A stretch of 43,792 nt of DNA, taken from NCBI GenBank assembly GCA_012798435.1, contig JAAZNF010000098.1, positions 1-43,792 on the forward strand. Direction: 5' to 3'. Below, one piece after another: positions 9,240 to 16,559 of the stretch. Positions within the stretch are counted from its first letter, which is position 1; every line of letters begins with the position of its first letter. This DNA comes from Myxococcales bacterium (GTDB taxonomy: Bacteria > Myxococcota > B64-G9). Made by a program: the position numbers and the translations under genes. Below the pieces are notes generated by a model. It saw only the letters and a program-made list of their open reading frames with translations. It did not search any database and had not been told where the DNA came from.

Positions 9240-10673
9240 CTACCCCGCCTGGGGTCCGGTGAGCGGCTGCGGTGGCGATAACGGCGCATCGCTGCGGGCC
9301 TGCTTGAGCAGGGCCCGGTTCTCGCGCCGCCAGCGGCGCACCTGGTTGGCGGCGTAGGCCCGGATGACCGCCCGCTGGAGTTTCCCGCGCAGCAGCAGGC
9401 CCAGGGTGCGCCGCCAGGCATACACCTCGGCCATCCCGTCCATGGTCTCTTGCATCAGCGTGGATGCGGACATATTGCACGGGCGGAACACCGCGTGGTG
9501 CGCGTCGTAGAGCGACCAGTCGCGCGAGAGCAGGCGCCCGTCGCGCTCCATGTCTTCGAAGACCGGGGTCCCCGGGAACGGGGTGAGCACCAGAAACTGC
9601 ACCGTCTCGATGTCTTCTTGGACGACGAAGCGCGCGGTGGCGCGGATGTTCTGGACGGTGTCGCTGTCGCTGCCGGTGATGAACATGCCGTGCACCCGGA
9701 TGCCGTGCCGGTGGAAGGCGCGCACCGCCTCGCGGATGTCGTCCTGGTTCTGGCGCTTGCGGAAGAGCTTCAGCGACTCCTCCTGGATGGACTCGAAACC
9801 CACGTACACCACCCGGCACCCGGCCCGGGCCATGAGCGCCAGCATCTCCTCGTCCTGGGCTGCGCGCACCGAGACCTGGGCCGACCACTCGGGAAAGAAG
9901 ACGTTGCGCCGCAGCAGGTAGTCGAGCAGTTCCTTGGTGCGGTGGGGCGAGGCGCAGAAGTTGTCGTCGTAGATGAACATGGCGTCGCCGCAGCCGCGCC
10001 GGCGCTCGAGCTCCTCCGCCACCCGCTCGGGGGAGGCGTAGCGCATGCGGTGGCCGAACATGGGCGTGACCGAGCAGAAGCGGCAGTGGTGCGGGCAGCC
10101 GCGCGAGGTCTGGATGGGGATGACCCCGCGGTGGAACCAGCCCTTCATGCCGGCCACCAGCGAGAAGTCGGCGATGGGAACGCGATCCATGTCCGCCATG
10201 CGCGTGGGCAGGGGGTTGTGGCACGTCTCCTCGCCGGCGTGGAAGCTCAGGCCGGGAACCTCCGAAGCGGTCTTCTCGCCGGCCAGCATGGCCAAGAACT
10301 CGGCGAAGCTCTCCTCGGCTTCACCGCGCAGGACGAAGTTCGCGTGCGAGAGCGCCTCATCGGGCATGAAGGTCGCGTGCGGCCCGCCCATGATCACGGT
10401 GGCGCCACGCTGGCGCGCCTGGTCGGCGAAATGGTAGGCGGCCGGCGCGGTGGAGGTGATGGTGGAGATGCACACGACGTCGGCCCAGGAAAGGTCGTCT
10501 TTTGCAAGCGGCCGCTGTTCTTCGAAGACGATGCGGACGGTGTGTCCGAGTCCCTTGGCGATGGTGCCGAGGATGGGCAGACCCAACCGCGGGATGGCGT
10601 ATCTCGAGAAGATGTGTTTCCCTGGAGACTTGGGCTCGATCATCAGGATACTGTATTTTACTCGATTATTCAC
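9240..10673 (-). CDS. B12-binding-domain radical SAM enzyme (BchE/class B-like)
   Basis: A 477-aa enzyme. Residues 1-140 form a cobalamin-binding Rossmann-like domain (ISTITSTAPAAYHFADQ, MGGPHATFMPDEAL, LRGEAEESFAEFL). The radical SAM core starts with the cluster motif C193-x3-C197-x2-C200 in TSRGCPHHCRFC, and contains FIYDDNFCAS and VGFESIQEESLK. Related enzymes methylate or rearrange unactivated carbons in tetrapyrroles, lipids or antibiotics; the substrate here is unknown. The C-terminal 90 residues are basic and helical. The start is a GTG at 10673 with a strong GGGAGG upstream. A TetR gene lies just upstream, and the two promoters share the same operator-like sequence. Confidence 0.9.
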   Translation of the reverse strand: MNNRVKYSILMIEPKSPGKHIFSRYAIPRLGLPILGTIAKGLGHTVRIVFEEQRPLAKDDLSWADVVCISTITSTAPAAYHFADQARQRGATVIMGGPHATFMPDEALSHANFVLRGEAEESFAEFLAMLAGEKTASEVPGLSFHAGEETCHNPLPTRMADMDRVPIADFSLVAGMKGWFHRGVIPIQTSRGCPHHCRFCSVTPMFGHRMRYASPERVAEELERRRGCGDAMFIYDDNFCASPHRTKELLDYLLRRNVFFPEWSAQVSVRAAQDEEMLALMARAGCRVVYVGFESIQEESLKLFRKRQNQDDIREAVRAFHRHGIRVHGMFITGSDSDTVQNIRATARFVVQEDIETVQFLVLTPFPGTPVFEDMERDGRLLSRDWSLYDAHHAVFRPCNMSASTLMQETMDGMAEVYAWRRTLGLLLRGKLQRAVIRAYAANQVRRWRRENRALLKQARSDAPLSPPQPLTGPQAG

Positions 10674-10686
10674 GGTACCTCCCTGA

Positions 10687-10713
10687 CCAACCAGTTAGTT
10701 AATGAGCAGACAA
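10687..10713 (-). promoter_or_regulatory. Promoter/operator of the B12 radical SAM gene (second copy of the TetR site)
   Basis: Plus-strand CCAACCAGTTAGTTAA (10687-10702) matches the perfect palindrome upstream of the TetR gene in 12 of 16 bases, and both are followed by TGAG. On the minus strand TTGTCT (10708-10713) takes the place of a -35 box at the same distance from the site as in the TetR promoter. Over 33 aligned positions the two regions agree at 23. It lies in the 49-base gap between the TetR stop and the radical SAM start. Confidence 0.6.
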
Positions 10714-10722
10714 AAAAAACAC

Positions 10723-11508
10723 CTACGGTCTCTTGCAGCCGAGGCCGGCGAATATCAGGTCGAGGATGGACTCGCATCGCTCTCTCAAGATCTTTTCCGA
10801 GAGGGGATCCTCGCCGAACATCATCCCCACGAACTCCCGGTCCGAAAAATATCCGATGGTCATGGCGTAGATCGAGACCAGGAACTGGCGCGCGTTGACC
10901 TTCTGGAACACCCCGGTCGACACGCCCCGCTCGATGAACTTGACCCCTCGGTCGAACAGCGGCGCGAAGAACGTCTCCACCAGGCGCGCCAGGTAGCGAT
11001 CCGAGGAGCCCACGTCCATGGTGGTGAGCCGCGAGAAGTTGCGGTGGGAGGAGATGTAGTCGAAGAAGCCGCGAAAGAACGACTCGAGCTGGCGCGCCAC
11101 CGGGAGTTCATCGCGCAGCGTCTCCTGGGTGAGCTTGATGAGGTCGAAGAGGATCTTGTCCAGCACGGCGTGGAAGAGCTTCTCCTTGCTGTCGAAGTAG
11201 TAGTGGATCATGGCCTTGTTCACCGCGGCCAGATCGGCTATCTCGCGCGTGCGGGCGCCGCCGAAACCCTTGCGGGCGAAAACCGACTCGGCAACATAAA
11301 CGATGCGCTCCTTGGCGTCGCGGATCTGCTGGAGCTTGCGCACGAAGTCCGTGCCGTAGTCGATGGCCGCCTGCTCCATGAGCTCTCGGCGGCGTCGGTC
11401 CTTCTTCGAGACCTCGGCGGTGTCCCTGGGCTCTTCCTGCTCTTCGGTGCGCCAGTCGTCGTCGCTGGAATCGAGAAGGTGCAGGGTGCTGTTTTTTTCT
11501 TCTTCCAT
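10723..11508 (-). CDS. TetR-family transcriptional regulator (controls the adjacent radical SAM gene)
   Basis: A 261-aa repressor-type protein. The first 60 residues are an unusual charged, acidic extension (EEEKN, DSSDDD, TEEQEEPRD). The TetR helix-turn-helix follows at about 68-115: IVYVAESVFARKGFGG, then TREIADLAAVNKAMIHYYF, the typical recognition helix and YYF motif. The remaining all-helical domain binds an unknown ligand. The ATG at 11508 is chosen because the palindromic operator and promoter lie just upstream; a longer open frame would place these inside the coding region. It is upstream of the B12 radical SAM gene on the same strand and very probably regulates itself and that gene. 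Confidence 0.9.
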   Translation of the reverse strand: MEEEKNSTLHLLDSSDDDWRTEEQEEPRDTAEVSKKDRRRRELMEQAAIDYGTDFVRKLQQIRDAKERIVYVAESVFARKGFGGARTREIADLAAVNKAMIHYYFDSKEKLFHAVLDKILFDLIKLTQETLRDELPVARQLESFFRGFFDYISSHRNFSRLTTMDVGSSDRYLARLVETFFAPLFDRGVKFIERGVSTGVFQKVNARQFLVSIYAMTIGYFSDREFVGMMFGEDPLSEKILRERCESILDLIFAGLGCKRP

Positions 11509-11517
11509 GTCGACCCC

Positions 11518-11546
11518 AGTTAACCAGATGGTTAATGAGTTGTCAA
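11518..11546 (-). promoter_or_regulatory. Autoregulated TetR promoter with perfect palindromic operator
   Basis: Minus strand: TTGACA (11541-11546, 6 of 6), 17-base spacer, TTAACT (11518-11523). The perfect palindrome TTAACCAGATGGTTAA (11520-11535) fills the downstream part of the spacer and overlaps the -10 box, as expected for a TetR repressor site. A related copy precedes the radical SAM gene. Confidence 0.75.
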
Positions 11547-11570
11547 GGACAATGTCGAAACAGGCGAACC

Positions 11571-12518
11571 TCAGCGACCTCTCCCGGGCCGTTGGATCTG
11601 GGCGGAAATGCCCGAGATGTCCTCGTCCAGCTCGACGATCATCCCCTGCGGTAACACTCGGCACCCGGAGCACTCGGAGGCCCGGAACTCGACCCGGTAG
11701 CGGCCGCCGGGGAGCTTGTCGAAGACGAACCTGCCGTCCTCGCCGCTCGCCGCCTCTCGCTCGGCGGGCCCGGACACCCGGACAAGAGTCTTCTCCCCCT
11801 TCTTCTGGCCTTTCACCTGGCCACTCAGACGGTAGACCGGGCGTTCCACGAGCGGCTTGCCGGATTCATCGACCGGGGCCTCGAGCGGGACGGCCGAACC
11901 CTCGCTGGGCTCGGCCAGAAAACGCATCCCCAGGATGGGCTCGCGCTCGATCTCGAGCTCCATCTCGACCGGGACGAAGCGGTAGCGATCGTCGCGGGGG
12001 ATCAGGCGGCAGGCGCCGGGCTCGCGGGGTTGGAGGCTGAAGGCGCCGCCTTTCGCGGACTTCCCTTCGACCGGGATGCGGCAGGCGAGTTCGAGCAGCA
12101 CCACCTGGCCCTTCTGGAGACCCTCCACCCGTCCCTTCACCGCCCCCGGGTTTCCCGCGGCGCGTCGCGAGATGGCGTGGAAGTTGACCGCCTGGACTCT
12201 CGGCTCGCGCACCACGACCGTCCTCGAGGAGGGGGAGAACTGGTAGTTGGCGTGCTCCGGGCGCACCAGGTATTTTCCGGCGGAAAGCCCGCAGGCCTCC
12301 CACTGGCCTCCGGGCTGGCTCTGGACCCGTAGGCTGACCCCGCCCTCGATGTTCAAAAAGGCCGCGTCCTGGCCGGAAAGTCCGGTCACCCAGCCCCGCA
12401 CGCAGGCGGCCTCGGCCCACGGGGCGGCGAGCAGTATCCCGATGATGAGCGCCGCGCCAAGGTGCGTATGGCTTGCCGCCTGCCGGCGCCGTCGGCCCGG
12501 ATCCCGGAGGTTTTCCAT
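11571..12518 (-). CDS. Secreted protein with carboxypeptidase-regulatory-like (Ig-fold) domains
   Basis: A 315-aa protein with a basic N-terminus (PGRRRRQ) and signal peptide ending around PWAEAAC. The mature protein has repeated beta-sandwich signatures: GGQWEACGLSAGKYLVRPEH and, near the C-terminus, GEDGRFVFDKLPGGRYRVEF, the second being a classic carboxypeptidase-regulatory-like motif. A RVEGLQKGQVVLLELACRI region may be a middle copy. Such domains usually serve in adhesion or cell-surface structure rather than catalysis. The ATG at 12518 has AAGG 8 bases upstream. It is divergent from the nuo-like cluster; a TTGACA on the minus strand (12548-12553) may be its -35 box, but no good -10 was seen. 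Confidence 0.75.
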   Translation of the reverse strand: MENLRDPGRRRRQAASHTHLGAALIIGILLAAPWAEAACVRGWVTGLSGQDAAFLNIEGGVSLRVQSQPGGQWEACGLSAGKYLVRPEHANYQFSPSSRTVVVREPRVQAVNFHAISRRAAGNPGAVKGRVEGLQKGQVVLLELACRIPVEGKSAKGGAFSLQPREPGACRLIPRDDRYRFVPVEMELEIEREPILGMRFLAEPSEGSAVPLEAPVDESGKPLVERPVYRLSGQVKGQKKGEKTLVRVSGPAEREAASGEDGRFVFDKLPGGRYRVEFRASECSGCRVLPQGMIVELDEDISGISAQIQRPGRGR

Positions 12519-12571
12519 GGCCTGACCTTGCCGGTGGCCGGACGATTTGTCAACCCGAAAGCCGCTTCGCC

Positions 12572-12600
12572 TTGACAGCCGTGCCGGCTTCCCATACACG
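12572..12600 (+). promoter_or_regulatory. Putative promoter of the nuoJKLMN-like cluster
   Basis: TTGACA (12572-12577, 6 of 6), 17-base spacer, TACACG (12595-12600, weak). Transcription from about 12607 would leave a short leader that includes the GGAGG (12612-12616) of the first gene. Confidence 0.45.
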
Positions 12601-12620
12601 ATGGTCCGCACGGAGGCGGG

Positions 12621-13097
12621 ATGGACGTCATCCTGTTCTGGATCCTGGGTGTGATCACCTTGGGCGCGGCCGGGTTCGCCATGCTGCATCCCCGGCCGGC
12701 CCCCGCCGCGACCGCCTTGTCGCTCACCATGGCGGGCAACGGCGGCATCTGCCTTCTGCTGGGCCAGTACCTCTTGGGAATGGAGGTCCTGCTGGTGCTG
12801 GCCGCCGGGGCGCTCTTCTTGCGCGCCTTCATGCGCGGCCGGGAGATCCTCCACATCCACACCGGGGGCAAGGCCCGCTGGAGCCTGGCGCGCGTCTCGG
12901 GCGTGGCCGCGGCGGCGGTCTTCTTGTGGCTTCTCCTCCCCCTCCTCTCCGACGTGGAGCGCCCGCGGCTGGCCGAGGGTGCGGAGGCCATCTCCACCAC
13001 GGCCTGGCTGGCGCTGCTTTCGCTGCTGACCGTGGCCATCACCGGCGGGTTCGTGGTCCGCGCGCGCCGCGCCCAGAACGGAGGCTCGGGCTCGTGA
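12621..13097 (+). CDS. nuoJ: NuoJ-like (complex I chain 6) membrane subunit
   Basis: A 158-aa protein with five hydrophobic segments. The first three align well with E. coli NuoJ (comparison from memory): FWILGVITLGAAGFAMLHPR, then a GQYLLGMEVLLVLAAGALFL segment matching the NuoJ TM3 region. In complex I this subunit couples the quinone site to the antiporter chain through a pi-bulge helix and a conserved tyrosine (Tyr59 in E. coli); here that position is leucine, while the nearby glutamate (E55) is kept. A GGAGG lies 4 bases before the ATG. The stop overlaps the GTG start of the nuoK-like gene. No NuoA-I subunits are in the window. Confidence 0.8.
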   Translation: MDVILFWILGVITLGAAGFAMLHPRPAPAATALSLTMAGNGGICLLLGQYLLGMEVLLVLAAGALFLRAFMRGREILHIHTGGKARWSLARVSGVAAAAVFLWLLLPLLSDVERPRLAEGAEAISTTAWLALLSLLTVAITGGFVVRARRAQNGGSGS

Positions 13098-13396
13098 TCC
13101 CTCTCGAACACGTGCTGTGGCTGGCCATGCTCCAGGTCAGCCTCGGGCTGGCCGGCCTGCTGCTGCGGCGCTCGGGGCCGGTGGTCGTGCTGGCGGGGAT
13201 CTTGATGTTGAACGGCGTGCTCCTGGCCGTCGCCGGGCTGGCGGCCAACCGGGAGGGCGCGCCGCTCCAGGCGCCGGGCGTCGTCATCCTGGCGCACATG
13301 GTACTGCTGGTGCTCTCGGGCGCCGCGGTGGCGTACGCCTTCGAGCGATTTCGCCGCCCCCTCAACGTGGACGAGCACGACAGGATGAAACATTGA
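13094..13396 (+). CDS. nuoK: NuoK-like membrane subunit lacking both key glutamates
   Basis: A 100-aa protein, the same length as E. coli NuoK, with three TM helices. It starts IPLEHVLWLAML and ends PLNVDEHDRMKH, matching the NuoK ends IPLQH and NLNID...M. An ungapped alignment with E. coli NuoK (recalled) puts isoleucine at position 36 and leucine at 72, where NuoK has the proton-path glutamates E36 and E72. N40, G76, R85, L90, N91, D93 and M98 are kept, so the homology is sound but the proton path is not. The GTG start overlaps the nuoJ stop (GTGA), and the stop overlaps the TTG start of nuoL. Confidence 0.8.
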   Translation: MIPLEHVLWLAMLQVSLGLAGLLLRRSGPVVVLAGILMLNGVLLAVAGLAANREGAPLQAPGVVILAHMVLLVLSGAAVAYAFERFRRPLNVDEHDRMKH

Positions 13397-15078
13397 CGCT
13401 GTCTTCCCTGGCAAACGCCGCCGTGCTCCTCACCTGGGCGGCGCCCGTGGCGGCCTCGCTGCTGCTCTCTCTCCTGGGAGGCCGGATCCCGCGCCGGGGG
13501 CTCACCCTCCTCTCGCTTTCTGGTAGCGCCCTCCCCCTGTTGTGCGGCGGGTTCCTGCTGGGCCTGCGCTGGTTGGATCCGGGCTCGGCGCCCCCGGCTC
13601 CGGATGGGACCGCCCTGTGGGCGCTGCTGCTTTCGAGTTTTTTGGCCCTGGGCGCCCTGTGGCAGGCGCAGCGCTCGGTGGCCGCTTTCAGCGGGCGGCA
13701 CCGCTTCTACGCGCTGATGATGCTCCTGCTGGCCGCGGCCGGCTTCCTGTTCACGCGAGCGGCCCTGGACCTGGCCTTTCTGGTAGGCTGGGAGGGGCTG
13801 TCGCTGTCGGGCGGGTTCCTGGCCGGCTTCTGGGCTATCGAGGAGCGGGGAGGGCGGACCGGGGTGCACTGGTTGCTACTGGGCCGCGTCTCCGGGCTTT
13901 TGCTTCTGCTTTCGCTGCTCACCGCCGCGGGCCCTCACCCCGAGTGGTCCACCTCGTTGCTCCTGGCCGCGGCGCTGGTTCGCGCCGGCGTGGTGCCGTT
14001 CCACGGCACCGTGCCCGAGCTGGGACGAAGCCGGTCCACCGCCGCGCTCCTGGTTCAGACCCTGGCCTCGTGGGTGCCCGCGGTGTTCTTGCTGGACCGG
14101 GTGCAGGATTCGTTGGAGCGCTTCCCCGTCTTGCTCGACTGGCTGCTGTGGCTTTCGCTGGCCAGCGTGGCGTTCTCCCTGGTCGCCGCCATGCAACCGC
14201 AGGCGCCACAAAAGATCGTCGGCTGGCTGACCATGAGCGCGGGCAGCCTGGCCCTGCTGGGGTTCGCCGCGGGCGACCCGGTGGCGGCCCTGACGTTGTG
14301 CGCCGGCGGCGCGCTGCTCCTGGCCGGGCGCTTCTTGCTGAACGGCCGGCCGGAAGCGGAGACGGGGCCGGATGAGATCGCGGCCGGGCCGATCTTCCGC
14401 CTGCGCGCCGTGTCGCTGGCCTCCGCGGTCGTCGCGATGGCGCCTCCGGCGCTGTGGTTCGCGGGCTGCGCGCGGCTGCTCGCGGCCGCGGCGGGGGATG
14501 AGCGGGGAGCGTGGATCACCGCGGCCGTCTTCGCCGTCCAGTTCGGCATGGGCGCCGCGCTGCGCCGTCTCCACGAAGCGCTGCCCGCCGAGGAAGGGGC
14601 GCGCTGCTGGCCCTGGCCGGCCCTGCTGTTCTCTGTGGGCCACCTGATCGTCGGCGCGGCTGGCATCCTGCTGTTCGGTGAGGCGTTCTGGGGCGGGGCG
14701 ACGGGGATCCGCCTGGGGCTCGGCGCCGTGCTGGCGGCCGGGGCCGGCTGGCTGCTGGCCGGTTCTTTCGCGCGGCTCAAGGTCGCGCCCCGCTTCATCG
14801 GCGCGCGGCGCCTCATGGAGCTCCTGGCCGACACGGGTCTCGGGCTGGGCCGGCTGGTGATCCTGCTCCCGGTGGGGCTGGCCAAGGCCCTGGGAGTGGT
14901 GCTGTGGCGGCTCCTGGGCGACATCTTGATCGACGGCCTGGGGACCGGGTTGCCGGTGCGCACCGTCGAGGGCACGGGGCTGGTCCTGCGACACCTGCAC
15001 GACGGGCGGATCCGGCGCACCTTGCTCATCGCCGCCTGGACTGCGCTGGCCCTGCTGTGGGCCTGGACGCGGAGCTGA
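13393..15078 (+). CDS. nuoL: NuoL-like antiporter-type subunit, proton-relay residues changed
   Basis: A 561-aa, highly hydrophobic protein (E. coli NuoL is about 610). The TM5 motif LVGWEGLSLSGGFLAGFW keeps the conserved glutamate. The TM7-8 segment reads AALVRAGVVPFHG and ALLVQTLAS, where active NuoL has lysine in GKSAQ and histidine in ALIHA; here these are Arg and Gln. The TM12 lysine is also absent (APPALWFAGCARLL). A C-terminal amphipathic stretch with LRHLHDGRIRRTLL matches the NuoL tail. The TTG start at 13393 overlaps the nuoK stop and is favoured by that coupling; no ATG lies nearby. It may form part of a non-pumping membrane arm. Confidence 0.78.
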   Translation: MTLSSLANAAVLLTWAAPVAASLLLSLLGGRIPRRGLTLLSLSGSALPLLCGGFLLGLRWLDPGSAPPAPDGTALWALLLSSFLALGALWQAQRSVAAFSGRHRFYALMMLLLAAAGFLFTRAALDLAFLVGWEGLSLSGGFLAGFWAIEERGGRTGVHWLLLGRVSGLLLLLSLLTAAGPHPEWSTSLLLAAALVRAGVVPFHGTVPELGRSRSTAALLVQTLASWVPAVFLLDRVQDSLERFPVLLDWLLWLSLASVAFSLVAAMQPQAPQKIVGWLTMSAGSLALLGFAAGDPVAALTLCAGGALLLAGRFLLNGRPEAETGPDEIAAGPIFRLRAVSLASAVVAMAPPALWFAGCARLLAAAAGDERGAWITAAVFAVQFGMGAALRRLHEALPAEEGARCWPWPALLFSVGHLIVGAAGILLFGEAFWGGATGIRLGLGAVLAAGAGWLLAGSFARLKVAPRFIGARRLMELLADTGLGLGRLVILLPVGLAKALGVVLWRLLGDILIDGLGTGLPVRTVEGTGLVLRHLHDGRIRRTLLIAAWTALALLWAWTRS

Positions 15079-15080
15079 AC

Positions 15081-16559
15081 ATGGACGGCTCGCTCGCGCG
15101 GATCCTGCTGGTCTGCCTGCCGTCGTTGCCGGCGCTCGGCGCGCTGGCGGTGGGAGTGTGCCCGCCGCGCGCCACCCGGCTGGCCCGGTCCCTGGGCTGG
15201 GCCTTCTCGCTGGGGGCGCTGGGCGCGTGGATCGGCCTGTGGTGGCTTTCGAAGAATGGCTCGCTGCCGGTGTCGCTCGAGTTCCCCTGGGTGCCCGAGC
15301 TGGGGATCGGTTTCCACCTCGGGTTGGACGCGGTCGGGTTCTGGTTCAGCGGCCTCATCGTGATGGTGGGTGGCGCGGCCATGATCGGGACGCTGCCGGG
15401 ACTCCCGGATCTCAACCGTTCTCACCTGGTGTGCCTGCTCCTCGCCGAGTGCGGCATGCTGGGCGCGGTGGCCTCCTGGGACCTCATCCTGTTCATCGCC
15501 TTCTGGGAGGTCACCCTGGTGCCCTTCTTCTTGTTGATGGGGCGCGGGCCGGAGCTGCGGGGCGTGGCGGCGGCCACCCGGTTTTTCGTGACCTCCATCG
15601 CTTCCAGCGTGGTGCTGTGGGTCGGGGTCCTGCTGCTGGTACGCGCCGCCGGCGAGCCGCGCACCTTCGATCTCGGAGAGCTTTCGCGACGATTCGAAGC
15701 GGCACCCGCCGGAGGCCTGGCCTGGTTTTTCGTGCCGGCGTTCGTCATGCGCCTGGCGGTCTTCCCACTGCACACCTGGTTCCCCGTGGCCCAGTCGGAT
15801 AGCCCCGTGGCGGCCTCGGTCATGTTGGCCGGTGGGGTGCTGCCGCTGGGTGGCTTCGGCGTGTACCACCTGCTGCATCGTATCTTCGGCGCACAACTGG
15901 GTGGCACGGCCCATGCGCTCGCCTGGTTGGGGCTCGGGACGACGCTGCTGGGAGGGCTGGTGGCCCTGGTGCAGCGCGATCTCAAACGTCTGCTGGCCTG
16001 CCTGTGCCTCGGACAGACGGGGCTGGCGCTGCTGGGGCTGTCGCTCGGAAGCCCGGCGGCGGTGTGGGGAGGTCTCGTGCTGCTGGCCTCGGCCGGTCTC
16101 TCCGGCGCGGCGGCATTCCTGTTCGCGGGGGTGGTTTGCCAGGCCCGCGACAGCCAGCGAGTCGTCGACATCAGCGGCTTGTGGCGGCGGCAGCCGCTGT
16201 TCTCGGGCCTGTTCTTGCCCGCGGTGGCTTCCCTGGGGGCGTTGCCGGGCACGGTGGGTTTCTCGGGGGCCTGGCCCGTCCTGCGCGAGTTGCAGGGCGA
16301 AGGGCTGATGCTCGTGCTCGCCGCGTTCGCGCTGCTCGTGCTGGGCGGGGCGGGGTTGTGGACCAGCCGGCGCTTGAGCGGAGGGGTGTTCCAGGCGGAC
16401 CTGTGGAATAGCTCCCGTTGGCCGCGGCGGCGGCAGGTGGTGGTGCTGCTGCTGCTCGCCGGTGTCATCCTGGCCGTGGGCTTGTGGACGGCGCTGGACC
16501 AGGCGGCGCCGGACCCGGCCGCGGCGGCCGCGTCCATGGGTCTGGGGAGGTCCCCGTGA
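15081..16559 (+). CDS. nuoM: NuoM-like antiporter-type subunit, proton-relay residues changed
   Basis: A 492-aa protein with about 14 TM helices, normal length for NuoM. FIAFWEVTLVPFFLLMGRG matches the NuoM TM5 glutamate motif. The TM7-8 region FVMRLAVFPLHTWFPVAQSD, then SVMLAGGVLPLGGFGVY, is clearly NuoM, but the two central lysines are replaced (Arg in FVMRLA, Leu in VLPLG). The segment VALVQRDLKRLLACLCLGQTG carries Gln where His is usual, and the TM12 glutamate is Ala in GFSGAWPVL. The ATG at 15081 is 2 bases after the nuoL stop. The stop overlaps the nuoN GTG start. Confidence 0.82.
   Translation: MDGSLARILLVCLPSLPALGALAVGVCPPRATRLARSLGWAFSLGALGAWIGLWWLSKNGSLPVSLEFPWVPELGIGFHLGLDAVGFWFSGLIVMVGGAAMIGTLPGLPDLNRSHLVCLLLAECGMLGAVASWDLILFIAFWEVTLVPFFLLMGRGPELRGVAAATRFFVTSIASSVVLWVGVLLLVRAAGEPRTFDLGELSRRFEAAPAGGLAWFFVPAFVMRLAVFPLHTWFPVAQSDSPVAASVMLAGGVLPLGGFGVYHLLHRIFGAQLGGTAHALAWLGLGTTLLGGLVALVQRDLKRLLACLCLGQTGLALLGLSLGSPAAVWGGLVLLASAGLSGAAAFLFAGVVCQARDSQRVVDISGLWRRQPLFSGLFLPAVASLGALPGTVGFSGAWPVLRELQGEGLMLVLAAFALLVLGGAGLWTSRRLSGGVFQADLWNSSRWPRRRQVVVLLLLAGVILAVGLWTALDQAAPDPAAAAASMGLGRSP

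Noticed and set aside
9103-10224. N-terminal extension of the TonB receptor frame to 1113 residues
   Set aside because: It is antisense-frame sequence overlapping the radical SAM gene, with His/Arg/Pro-rich composition and no family features; the signal peptide lies at 9102.
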